A stretch of DNA of 64,000 bases from Schistocerca nitens (lineage: Eukaryota > Arthropoda > Insecta > Orthoptera > Acrididae). Below are positions 43,140-54,361 of the stretch, piece by piece. The notes under the pieces are model-generated. The model was not told the DNA's origin, did not search any database, and was given only the letters and a program-made list of their open reading frames with translations. Both the position numbers and the translations under genes were made by a program. The DNA is taken from NCBI RefSeq assembly GCF_023898315.1, contig NC_064616.1, forward strand, positions 648,578,974-648,642,973, in the 5' to 3' direction. Positions within the stretch are counted from its first letter, which is position 1. Every line of letters starts with the position of its first letter.

Positions 43140-45780
43140 GTGCGGGGGATTTGTACCTAAACTTTGTCTACATATGCCTAATCCTCCCCCCCCCCTTTTT
43201 TTCCATTCTGTAGTATTTTGATATTTCTTGGAACTTGCTGAAATTTGATTTGGAAATTTTAATTTTACCAAAAATAGTTTCAAGGGTACTACAGTGAATC
43301 CTTAAGAGGATATGGAGCTGTGTAAATGAATAATGTGAAGAAATATTCCTGCTTTCACCAATTTCCCATTTTCTCTTCAAGACATTTAATTGGCATAGCA
43401 GTAGCAGTAGTTGTAATTCAGCACTGGACAAATCATTCGTCTCTTCGATGTCCCTGCTTAATCGTCTTTACTTCTGTGCTCTGTGAGGACACAAAACAGC
43501 TGAGTATGCTGAAGTGGCTACTGTAATTTCTGGGCACATTATATCTGGAGCACCTTCCACTAAAATTTGGGAATGTTGGAGAAAATGACTGTACTCAAAA
43601 CACATTGAGTCGGAATCATTCTGACTTATGAATTCCATGCTAGCCTCTTAGAAAGTGAAACAGGTTGAGATATAAGACCCTACTACAGAAGCTCCTGAAA
43701 CAAATAAAAAACAAGAATACTAGTGTGTATCACACTCCATTTTTTGAAGTGAGCAAGCAAGGAAACATGGGAGGGCTTTATCCAATATTATGCATGCTTC
43801 ACTGTACTAGTTTCACTGAACAGTGGTCTAATATCACTCAAGTGTTACCAAAATCTGTTGCAGTTTTGCAGAATAAAAATAAATAGTTTACTAATTCATA
43901 ATATCAGAGTGTTAAGCACATAATAAAAAAAAATGAAGGGAAGGGGACTGTGTGTCATACGGTTGCAGTAATTCCCATCCAAAAACTTCAGAAACAGCTC
44001 TTCTCATTTCTTTAAAGTAATTTTCATGTTCCCCATGTTTTTAACACCAGTCTTAGACTTGATGCATGACTTCATATTGAGCATATTTTTTAATATTTGT
44101 GCACCACTAATTTCTTTTCCGAAAATTGCCATGTAGTGATGATGAATTTCTTTCAAACTCTCAGCCTTCTTCCTTCTCACAGTTGGCATTTGCAATTTAT
44201 TTATTATCATCAGATAATCTTTTACAATATTTACATAAGTAAATGCTGAATCTTCCACTTCAGCAAACAAACACAAGCACTTTTCGACAAACACTCACAC
44301 GCCCTTAGGCACAAAAACGTAAACAAAGTGAGAACCAAAGAAGTTAAATTTTAACCTCCTCCCTGAGAACTTACTCAAGAAGGAGGTAGTGAGAAAGTAT
44401 TCCCTGGTCACAGAATATGCTTCAAAAATTTTATTATAGCGAAATTAGAGAGAAAGTACTCCCTGGTCAGACATATGCTTAAAAATTTTATTACAAGGAA
44501 AGTGAAAACTTTCTCGGCGAGTGTTCTTTTGCTCTAAGAATCTTCTTTGGAGAATGTTCTCTATTTTATTAACCAACCCCATGAGCACAACAGGTTTAAT
44601 GTAGGTGAAGTATACTATGTGAGCCTGTGGCCAGTCTTTCGGTTCAAGCATCATGCCAAAATTAACTTTTGGTGATGTAAGGTGGAATCAGAGAGGACAT
44701 TATCCCACGAGGGGGGGAGGGGGTGGAGTCAAACTAGTTGAACTGTGGACAAACTCATTAAGGCTTCGTTTAATTCACATGGCATAATGCCGCAAGGCAC
44801 GGGGAAGTTGCTTTGGGTGAGCGAGGGTGTGAGAAAGCCTAGCACTGTGAGAATAATTCAGTCTGTGATTGACACTGCAATGACGGAAATATATAGAACT
44901 AACTGTCAATGTATTTTGTGTGGTAGTACATATGTGGTTTGTGTGTGAGCATGATTTTAGATGTATGTTTTCTGCAAAAACCAAAGAGAAAGTTTGGATG
45001 TAGAGACAAAGTTCTGAATGATTTGCCAGAACACCAAGTAAAGAAACCACCGGATGGACGAATACAAATGCCTGACATACAAGGTTAATGGAGTTGAACC
45101 ATTTCATGTTCAGAATGATTTGTTACAGATTATTTGTAAGAGAGGAAAAGTCTATCAGTGTTATTTTTAGTTTGTTCTACTTTTATTGTGGTCAACCATA
45201 GGAATATGTGTATCTACGATTAAGGATATACGCATTACACTGCAGATTCTTTTCTTGCACTCAAGTACACCACATGAATTAATGGTATAGTACTCCAAAT
45301 GATTTTTGTATAATAATTATAAAGGAATGTAGACTGTTTATGAGAAGCTGAGGAGTTGCCAATGGTATGTGTATTAGTGGGAGTCAGTGTAACATTGTAA
45401 GGAACCTACAAAGTCAATTTCCTTTTATGGGCTATCCAATGGAAGAGTAGTCTGGTAACATTATCCTGTTAGGTGATAAGTATTCACTTGACTAAACTTC
45501 GGATCATGTGTAAACAAAAGCCGGTGAGCTAATGTTGTGGACTTTATGATGCACCTGACGAACCTTACAGTTCAAAGTGACTAGACTTAAGAAAAATGTA
45601 TTGTACACTATTACCAGTGTGGAAATTATGCTGAGTCTTTGCAGCTAAGATCCAGGGGCTGGATCTACCAGAAAGGGGGGGGGGGGAGGTATGCAATACC
45701 GCAACTATTTTTCATCATTGGCAAAATAGTTGCGCTGTCAGAGCGAACAGCAGACACCAGTAGGTGTAGAGCAGATCAAA
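43140..45780. other. Unassigned AT-rich sequence
   Basis: About 2.6 kb without recognisable genes or repeats. A direct near-repeat of GAGAAAGTA-TCCCTGGTCA with AAAATTTTATTA occurs at 44390-44490. A G-rich run lies at 44710-44724 and a poly-G run at 45676-45686. Confidence 0.45.
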
Positions 45781-45789
45781 ACATCATTA

Positions 45790-47130
45790 CATCAGATTTT
45801 TCACACTATGGGTCAGCACTTGCAGTACCGACAATGCAGTAGAAAGGGGGGGGGGGGGGGTCGACCGATGCAATTTGCATGCCAGTTGTCACACCTTCTG
45901 GTCACTGCCTTGTTTTAGTGTATGCAGTCGGATGCGGTGCCTCGGCAAAACAAGTGAGCACTAAACAGTTTCACTCAAAGGTACTGCAGTCAGGCAGAAC
46001 CAACTGCGAGGTGAAATCCGTAGGAGATAAAGGGGTGACACAGTTTTGCAAGTGCCGACACAAGACTTGGGCTCCACCACCAACAAGCCGACTTCTGAGT
46101 CTTAAGTCCAATCCTGTGCACTTGGCATCTTTCAGCTGATGGGCTACCTTCAGGCTCACTTCAGCCGCAACTGGACTCCTGCATCGGACAGCAGTCATTC
46201 GTGACTGAGGCAGTGCATCTGCACACACTTGTATAGGCAAACTAACACTGTACACCTCCCACCGCAATGGTGGCCACTGGGACACTGTCTTTCCCTGTAA
46301 GACTCGCAGAAAACTTTTACCTCTGCAGGCACACCCTGCCTAAGTTGCAGAATCACGATGGCCAAGGCACGTGCTGCCATGTGGATCCCACATCAGCATC
46401 CCGGCTAGCTGCCAGGCAGCCACTGCCCACCAGCTGCCCCAGCATCACTGGCCCCAGATTGTCAGCATGGGCCAAGGGGGCACTGCTATTGCAGAATAAT
46501 GTCACAAGCACTGTAGCTTGTTTTTGAATAAGCTGTGTGTCTGTTAAGGTTGTTTTCTTGATCATTACCGAAAACATCAACTTCAACTCAACCTTGCTAG
46601 GGGCCACGCAGTCCGGGTCTCCACAATGATTTACACTGCACCACGACTGCTATGCCAGCTAGTTCTGCCAGTGACTGTGCACGGGATGCTGTGCAGACTT
46701 CGCACTGAGGATCAATTGTGGCACTTCAGCCAGATGTCTCTGAGATGAGCAGGACAACTACAATGGCAACAACCCGACCCACCCACCCACCCCCTACAAG
46801 CCTTCAACAGCTCATCACACATGACAAGCATACGGTCCTCCCGTCCCGCCTGTTCACCTCTTACTATAAGGCACCCCTGTGGACATAAATCTTGCTCTTT
46901 CATTGGAAGGACTGCCAGGTTGTTAATACCAGCATTAGCTTGGGCTCCTTACTAAGTTCCCACACCACCTTTGAAGTCTCTACCTCTGGCTTCCACGACC
47001 ATCATATAGGGACTAGAATGTCATGCCAGAACTGACCACAGCATCTCCCTCAAGCAATCAAACACCGTCGTCTCACCATCCTCTACTGCAATGGCTTCGC
47101 CAGTTTCACTCCTATGTACCGATTTGTGGG
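45790..47130 (+). mobile_element. Gypsy-type element, copy 2, 3' part
   Basis: The segment repeats the 3' part of copy 1. GCACTTGCAGTACCGACA at 45815 matches 32850, and GCCAGTTGTCACACCTTCTG at 45882 matches 32918. Similarity continues through 46150-46560 (33120-33540). A poly-G insertion lies at 45847-45860. The open frames are short. It would represent the region after integrase, leading into the LTR at 47130. Confidence 0.65.
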
Positions 47131-47660
47131 GGGGGGGGGGGAGGGGGGGGGGAAGGATCTTTTAACTCCACCAGATCTCTGATTGACCAAGTGCATGAAA
47201 CCAGGTATCAGGCCAATTTATGTCTCAGCGTGCTCTCATTCACTGTGAGTCAGGCGGTACCATTTTCTGATCCAACCATCTCTTCTCTAGACAATGCTCA
47301 TATATCTATGGACTATAAGGGATAATGTAGCAGACTGCTCTTACTGTTGTGCAGACTGACTCTGTCCGAGGGTGTGTTGCTAGGATAACTTACACTTCAG
47401 CACTTATGGTCTGGTATACTTATTAAGCCAAGTGAACTAAAAATTATGGTAGTTTGTACAACTATCCATCAACACCACCACACCTATATTACTATATGGG
47501 AAATGGAGTGTATTCAGCCTGCATGCACAGTGAGTCAATTGCGCAAGTTCTTTAATTTTCTTGTGGCTGAGAACAATTACTTTATTTTATTGCAAGCTTA
47601 TTGACTTTTGTTTCATGTTGCAACATACTTTTGCAAGTTTAATACATAACTGTTGCAATA
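47130..47660 (+). repeat. Gypsy-type LTR (copy 2)
   Basis: Matches 26917-27430 in a series of blocks, as described there, including the poly-G tract at the left (47130-47151) and the A/T-rich end with AATACATAACTGTTGCAATAAA. Lying right of the 3' part of copy 2, it would be its 3' LTR. Exact ends are not defined. Confidence 0.65.
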
Positions 47661-47929
47661 AAAGAGTGGGGATCAAACTTAACGATTTTTACTTACTCCT
47701 TACTCTTCATTACTCTACTGGACTTCACTAAACTTTAATAAACTTTTAAGCAGTCATAAAAATGGGATGTAATATAGCTTGTCACATGTGGGCATCAACA
47801 AATGAGCTGACTTTGATTTTGTTTTACAATAAAGTATGCATGTGTGTAATTTAATATTGCATATATGAATAACTGATCCATTCCAAATCAAACAATGGAA
47901 AATCGAGGATAGAATAATGACAATAGTGT

Positions 47930-48158
47930 GAAAAGGATAGATTGCTACTCACCGTTTAGTGGAGATGTTGAGTCACAGACAGACACAACAAAAACACTGC
48001 TAAACAAGTAAGCTTTTGGCCAAAATGCCACCTTCTGTGTGTATTGTCTAATTCAGAAGAAGACTTTTGGCTGAAAGCTTACTTGTTTAGCAGTCTTTTT
48101 GTTGTGTCTGTCTGCAACTCAACATCTTCAAAATGGTAAATAGAAATCTATCCTTTTC
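47930..48158. mobile_element. Foldback MITE-like element
   Basis: Two imperfect inverted arms of about 95 bp. The left begins AAAGGATAGATTGCTACTCA and the right, read inward, AAAGGATAGATTTCTATTTA; both include CAGACAGACACAACAAAAA and CTGCTAAACAAGTAAGCTTT. The spacer is about 35 bp. No coding capacity. Confidence 0.85.
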
Positions 48159-48186
48159 ATAACACTGTCATTAATGATCTGTTACA

Positions 48187-48260
<74 letters not shown>
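48187..48260. repeat. (TA)n microsatellite
   Basis: About 37 uninterrupted TA units between two foldback elements. Confidence 0.95.
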
Positions 48261-48261
<1 letters not shown>

Positions 48262-48264
<3 letters not shown>

Positions 48265-48868
48265 GGAAACATTCCACGTGGGAAAAATGTATCTAAAAAC
48301 AAAGATGATGTGACTTACCGAACGAAAGTGCTGGCAGGTCGATAGACACACAAACAAACACAAACACACACACAAAATTCAAGCTTTCACAACAAACTGT
48401 TGCCTCATCAGGAAAGAGGGGAAGGAGAGGGAAAGACGAAAGGATGTGGGTTTTAAGGGAGAGGGTAAGGAGTCATTCCAATCCCGGGAGCGGAAAGACT
48501 TACCTTAGGGGGAAAAAAGGACAGGTATACACTCGCACACACGCACATATCCATCCACACATATACAGACACAAGCAGACATTCAAATATGTCTGCTTGT
48601 GTCTGTATATGTGTGGATGGATATGTGCGTGTGTGCGAGTGTATACCTGTCCTTTTTTCCCCCTAAGGTAAGTCTTTCCGCTCCCGGGATTGGAATGACT
48701 CCTTACCCTCTCCCTTAAAACCCACATCCTTTCGTCTTTCCCTCTCCTTCCCCTCTTTCCTGATGAGGCAACAGTTTGTTGCGAAAGCTTGAATTTTGTG
48801 TGTGTGTTTGTGTGTCTATTGACCTGCCAGCGCTTTCGTTCGGTAAGTCACATCATCTTTGTTTTTAG

Positions 48869-48880
<12 letters not shown>
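48262..48880. mobile_element. Long foldback palindrome
   Basis: Arms of about 280 bp on each side of a centre near 48585/48586 (AGACATTCAAATATGTCT). The inner 140 bp of each arm match almost perfectly: the two strands encode nearly identical 75-residue frames at 48444-48671 (plus) and 48500-48727 (minus). The outer parts match with small indels (for example ATCTAAAAAC at 48291 and its complement at 48861). This is a non-coding foldback or MITE-type element; the shared frames are a consequence of symmetry. Confidence 0.9.

Positions 48881-48932
<52 letters not shown>
48876..48932 (+). repeat. (AC)n microsatellite
   Basis: About 28 AC units adjoining the right arm of the long foldback. Confidence 0.95.
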
Positions 48933-48934
<2 letters not shown>

Positions 48935-48964
48935 GGTGTAAACAGTATAAGGTGCCAAAATTAT

Positions 48965-51045
48965 ACAGATGGTACATCTAGGTGTGCTTGACAAAAAAGT
49001 CTAATGAAATTTTCTTGTATCATGTACTTTATTTTTGTATTATTAAAACCTAAAGTTCGTAGGATAGATAGTATTTCTGTTTACGTAGTCAACCGACAGT
49101 ACACAGCGTACCGAGCTTATTGCCTAGAATGATGGGGCGGCCAGAGAAAGGCAACGAGCTGACAAGAGGATTGAAATCATTAGACGTGTACAACGACATG
49201 GTGTGATAATCAGGTGGTACCGAAAAAAGGAATGTAAACGGTTTTTGGGTTGTCAAGAATGTGTAATTCACTTTACGTGAATTGAATACAACCAGTCTGT
49301 CTCTCAACAAGTCGACAACGAAGGTCGTAGTAATAATGACAAGCTAATATCAAACAATGTATTTCCATTAGTACAAATTCAATCAATCACCAAGTAGATA
49401 GTTGTGCATTAATTATAATCAACTGTTTCACCTTATAACGGCAATGCCATAACAAATACTAAATCCACATTATTTTCCTTCTGTACAACAACATCGTAAC
49501 GAAAAGAAAACCCATTACTTCGTTTCCTCTTACACCAATACTACAATAAATGTTCGAAATGACCACCATTTGCTTCTACACATGCTTCATTACGGCGAAC
49601 CCAGTTTCGTCGCACTTGTTCACACACATGCACATTGGCCTTTATGGTATTGGCAGCATCTAAAAATCTTCTGAGTCAATTCGTCCAATTTATTTACTGG
49701 CTCAGCATAAACAAGTTCCTTCATATGGCCCCAAAAGTAAAAATCCAGTGGATTTAAATCAGAGCTGCATGCTGGCCATCGATGTGGACCCGAACGCCCG
49801 ATCCATCATCCTGGAAATCGACTATCCAAAAATCTGCGTACTCTGTGACCAATGTGGGGTGGAGCACCATCGTGGAGGAACCACATGTTATGACGTATGC
49901 CTAACGGAATGTCTTCTAACAATGTTGGTAACAATGTTTCCTCTAGAAACATTCAGTAATAGTTACCAGTCAAACGTGCAGGTAAAACATAGGGCCCAAT
50001 AATGTAATTATCGAGCATATCCGCCCACACATTTACAGAAAATCGTTGCTGAAAATATGTTGCCACTATGTGGTGAGGATTGTGTACACTCCACGTGTGC
50101 ATGTTATGGAAATTAGTTATTCCGTCGCCAGTGAAACACGCTTCATCTGTGACGAGTATTTTGTTGACAAAATCATGCTGCGTACTGTGTAACAAAAACC
50201 ACGTCTTGTTCTTCCAATGCTTGTACGTGTTGAATGTGGTAAGGCCGCAGACGCTCTTCTTGCAAAGTGCGATGAACGACAGTGTGCGATACACCCACGT
50301 GGCGGGCGATGCTTCTAGTACTCTGAGAAGGATCCTCCTGGATGCAGTCCAGAATTCTTTCCTCAGCTTCCAATGTATGATCGGCGCGTTGTGGGCCTCT
50401 GCCTTCTGCGCGGGGCAGTAAAGAGACAGTATCTCTCAATCTAAGGAAATTAAATACGTACTTGTCAGTTGTATTCTGTCATGATGTAACAAAAACGGAA
50501 AGCATATCAGAACAGAAGATATGTTTCGCATACGGACGAAAATTTACAAAGGTGCTACAAAGGTGCAGATAACTAATGTACTTTATTAAGATGTAAATGC
50601 ATAATAATTGCATACAAGTAGAGAATTACAATGACACAAACCTCTGGTGCACAGCAGCAAATGTCTTTCGTGCAGGAAGTCGTCGTCGTGGGAAGCGTTC
50701 TCGATAAATTCGTACAGCTGCCCTCGCAACACCTTTTGCCTCGCCATACATTCATTCAATGCATATTGCATAGTTCAGCTATAGTAAATCTCCTTTCCAT
50801 CCTAACAGTTAACAGAGTTGCAATAACATGTGCACAGGTTACTCGCCTCCTGTTGTCGCTCAGTGTATTACAATGACGCAGCCACTCAGGCCACAGTTGC
50901 CTATGTGTTTACGATTTACGCTTGTGATGTCAATATGCGCAGTGGGCAATAACAGGAACCGATTGCTTACGTACATGCACGGCCAAATATCTACATGTTA
51001 CTAGACTTTTTTGTCAAGCATTGCGAGATGTGCCAGCTGTGTGTG
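48965..51045 (-). mobile_element. Tc1/mariner-superfamily transposon with long TIRs
   Basis: The string TGCTTGACAAAAAAGTCTA at 48986-49004 recurs inverted near 51006-51024, and similarity extends outward (TGG-ACATCT on both sides). Between lies a broken transposase on the minus strand. The outer limits are approximate. Confidence 0.75.
49560..50439 (-). pseudogene. Broken ITm-type DDE transposase
   Basis: An N-terminal HTH part (50173-50439) contains ILDCIQEDPSQSTRSIARHV and VSHTVVHRTLQEERLRPYH. A middle frame at 49953-50294 reads ILVTDEACFTGDGITNFHN (with the first catalytic Asp) and FSVNVWADMLDNYIIGPYVL. The final part, in other frames, has DG-PPHF-like and SDLNPLDFYFWG blocks near 49740-49870, giving a third acidic residue D. 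I recognise the pattern as a widespread insect transposase of the Tc1/mariner superfamily, but I cannot name the subfamily. Frameshifts make it dead. Confidence 0.8.
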
Positions 51046-51399
51046 AAGAAACTAATTATTTGCGGCACGCTAGTGATGAAATGATCAAACGCTATTTCAT
51101 AACATGGTTCTGGGGAGGTTTTTGACTAAAAACTTAACATACGAGGTGTGATTGGAAAGTTTTAAGAATGGATCTGCTACTGCTTACTGGATTGGTGGGC
51201 AGTACACCGAAGATGGGGAGTGAGTCATTGCCTTGTCCTTGAACACCCTCTGACAGGAAACTGTTTCCTTTATTCAGTTCGTTGTGGCAGCTGGTTGAGT
51301 GCGGGTCTGTTAGGGCTTGTTGCCGGATTCTGTCTGCGTGAAAATGGGCATAAAAATGGAGCAACGAGTTGAGTTTGTGTGTAATTTTGTTTTAAAACT

Positions 51400-52600
51400 G
51401 AGAAATTAGCCTCTGAGATGTACGAACTACTAAAAACAGCTTTAGGAGATAATTGTATGAGTCAGTCAAATGTTTTTGTCTGGTTCTACAGATTTAAAAA
51501 TGGCTGCGAATCATTTGAAGATGAACCACAGTCCGGCTGTCCTTCCACCTCAAAAACGAATGAAAATGTCAAAGTTCGCGACTTAGTGCACTTTGATCAT
51601 AGACTTCGCTGATGAACTTAATTTAAGTTTCTATGCAGTTCTGTCAATTTTAACTGAAGATTTGAACATGCATCGAGTGTCCGCAAAATTCATTCCAAAA
51701 GTGTTATCAACTGACCAGAGGCGATACGACTTTAAGTGTGCCAAGAACTGATTAATCAGACTAAAAATGACCCAGATTTGTTAAATAGGGTAATTACAGG
51801 TGACGAATCATGGGTATATAGATATGATCTTCAAACCAAAGTGCAGTCTTCGCAGTGGAAGTCTCCAGGTTCACCGCGACAGAAAAAAACATGGCAAAGT
51901 CGGTCGAAGGTGAAGACAATGTTGGTGATTTTTTTTTTCCAATTCTACTGGTATTGTGCATCATGAATTTACCCCTGGAGGACAGACAATTAACCAGGAA
52001 TACTACAAATGTCTCCTTGAGCGTTTGTGCGAAAATGTGTGGAAAAGAAGGCCTGCATTATTGCTACAACATGAGAGTGCTCCGGCTCATTGTGCCTTCT
52101 CCAACATTGAATTTTTGACCAAATTCAAAATTCCTGTACTTCCACAACCACCATATTCCTCCGATTTGGCCCCTGCGGACTTCTACATGTTTGCTAAACT
52201 AAAATTTTCACTGAAAGGGAAGCGATATGACTCGATTGAAGACATCCAGGCAAATACAGAGAGCATCCTTAACACACTTCAGGCGAAAAAATTCCAGAAA
52301 TGTTTGCAAAAGTGGAAACACCGTTGGAGTTGGTGTGTTCAGTCAAAAAAATGGCTCTGAGCACTATGGGACTTAACATGTGAGGTCATCAGTCCCCTAG
52401 AACTTAGAACTAATTAAACCTAACTAACCTAAGGACACCACACACATCCATGCCCGAGGCAGGATTCGAACCTGCAACCGCAGCAGTCGTGCAGTTCCAT
52501 ACTGTAGTGCCTAGGACTGCTCAGCCACCCTGGCCGGCTGTGTTCAGTCAGAAGGGGACTATTTTGAAGGAGATGCATCACAGTAGCATGAACGTACCAC
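51400..52600 (+). pseudogene. Broken mariner transposase
   Basis: Blocks in order: YELLKTALGDNCMSQSNVFV and FKNGCESFEDEPQSGCPSTS (51418), ELNLSFYAVLSILTEDLNMH (51635), then RVITGDESWVYRYD (51787; first catalytic Asp), QESAPAHC-type sequence where the second Asp is replaced (HESAPAHC, 52068), and PPYSSDLAPADFYMFAKLKF (52148; third Asp). Stops and frameshifts occur near 51605, 51745 and 51950. A SINE splits the last codons at 52345. Confidence 0.85.
52346..52538 (-). mobile_element. tRNA-derived SINE in mariner
   Basis: Same family as the SINEs at 22275 and 26590, minus strand, B box GGTTCGAATCC at about 52462-52472. It is bounded by the 12-bp duplication TGTGTTCAGTCA at 52334-52345 and 52539-52550. 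Confidence 0.92.
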
Positions 52601-52666
52601 CATTGTACAATTACAAGCCCATTCTTAAAACTTTCCAATGACACCTCGTATATCTAAAGTTGAAAA

Positions 52667-53309
52667 TAAAATAGAATACCTCCAGTGACCGCAGGCTCCT
52701 TTCTCTAATGTAGCACATCACATGTAAATTGTCATAGTTTGTAAACAAAGATTGTGCCTGGAAAGAACTAGGTGCAAAGAACATAGAGCGAAACAGAAAC
52801 ATTATCTCAAAGTAAAAAGAATATGAATCACAACATTATTATTTTGGTGCAAGCTCTAAAGTATTGTGGACATCTTTGTTCTAATTGCTGAATACATGCA
52901 TAGGAATAAATATTTCAAGGGGTTTACAAATCCTTTTCTGTCAAGTTTATATAGGTTGAATTTCATACTAGTTTAAATAATCAAGTGACATATTGCAGTG
53001 TTAAAATCACACATAAGTAACAATTTTCAAGGGGATAGGGATGAAAGGATGGAGGCAGAGGGAGAGGGGGGAGAGGGAGAGGGGGAGAGGTGTAGAGAGG
53101 GAGAGGTGGAGAGGTGGGGAGGTAGAGAGGGGGAGAGGTATTCACAGGCAGGGTGAAAGGATTGATTGCAGGAGAGCAAACTTTTCAGAGCAGGGGGTTC
53201 TTAAAGTTATATCTGTTACATGTAATGACTAAGCAAGGACTGGAGCAATGCATTGGTTAATGCTTTAACATATGCAGAGAGATACACAATTTAAGCTGTT
53301 AGTTGATGT
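52667..53309 (+). repeat. Left arm of a large inverted duplication
   Basis: This 640-bp segment matches the reverse complement of 58849-59515 along its length at roughly 80% by eye. Shared strings include CTGTCAAGTTTATATAGGTT (52938), GCAGGGGGTTCTTAA (53190), GTTACATGTAATGACTAAG and GTTAGTTGATGTA (53297). A G/A-rich run lies at 53060-53135. No gene is present. The arm ends where the mariner at 53311 begins. Confidence 0.85.
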
Positions 53310-53708
53310 ATGAGGTCTGTTCAAAAAATTCTGGAACATTCGTAATTTTGCGCCAATGATGTGTTGGAGCGAAATGTGGTTGGCGTCCCTCCACACACCT
53401 GCATTTAAATTGTAACTGCCAGAAATTCCATTGCTGTATGTCTGTTAGTTATTGTTCAGGGCTGTATTATGTAGAACATTGTGCTGCACAGTTTGCAAAT
53501 TTCGAGATGGCAGTGTTAGAGGAGCAACACATTTGCATTAAATTTTGTGCGGAACTCAAGAAAACCTTTACAGAGACACCAAATGATGCAGGAAGCCTAC
53601 AGTGGCTCTTAAGCTGTACTCGGTGTTACAAATCATTCATCTACATCTACATATATACTTTGCTAGCCACCAAGCGGTGTGTGGTGGAGGGCACTATTCG
53701 TGCCAAAG

Positions 53709-54131
53709 TCATATTTCCCCACACCTTTTGTTGCACTCGTAAATCACATGAGGGAAAAACGACTGTCTGAATGCCTCAGTACGAGCTCTAATTTCTCTTA
53801 TCTTTGAATGGTACTCATTGCATGATTTGAAAGTTCGTGGTAATAATATATGCTCTACATCGTCAGTGAAGATCGGATTTTGGAATTTAGTGAACAGCCT
53901 CTTCCGTTTAGTGCGTCGTCTATCTGTAAGTGTATCCCACTTCAAACTTTCTATGACATTTGTAATGCTCTTGTGATGGCTAAATGTACCAATCATGAAT
54001 CTTGCTGCTCTTCTTTGGGCCTCCTCAATCTCTTGAATGAGACCCAACTGGTAAGGGTCCCATACAGACAGTACTCTAAGACTGGGCGAACTAACGTATT
54101 GTAAGCAATATCCTTTGTTGAAAGACTGCAT
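53709..54131 (-). pseudogene. CR1-like ORF2 C-terminal fragment
   Basis: A 140-residue frame with VWDPYQLGLIQEIEEAQRRA followed by ARFMIGTF and WDTLTDRRRTKRKRLFTKF. It is the region after the polymerase thumb in CR1-like LINEs and completes the ORF2 cut by the hAT-like insertion. Confidence 0.85.
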
Positions 54132-54361
54132 CGCTTTAGGATTCTACCAATAAACCGCAATCTAGAGTTCACATTGCCCGTTTAATGTGAAATCTGATCA
54201 TTCCATTTGAGGACATTTCGAATAGTCACACCCAGATACTTGACAGATGTTACTGCTTCCAAAGGCTAGGCATTTATTTTGTACTCTTACATTAATGGGG
54301 ATTTTTGCCTTGTTATACACAGTAGGTTACACTTACTGAGAGATAATTGCCAGTCATTACA

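Larger units (their letters stand above)
51142..52648 (+). mobile_element. Mariner transposon with SINE insertion
   Basis: Terminal inverted repeats of about 30 bp: CGAGGTGTGATTGGAAAGTT on the left and CGAGGTGTCATTGGAAAGTT read inward from the right. TA dinucleotides flank both ends (51140-51141 and 52649-52650). It includes a broken mariner transposase and a SINE at 52346-52538. Confidence 0.9.

Noticed and set aside
44004..44294. 96-residue frame as a host gene
   Set aside because: It is Lys-rich with no recognisable domain, in AT-rich DNA with no supporting context.
48444..48727. Two proteins of the same sequence on opposite strands
   Set aside because: They result from the palindrome; the sequence is a non-coding foldback element.
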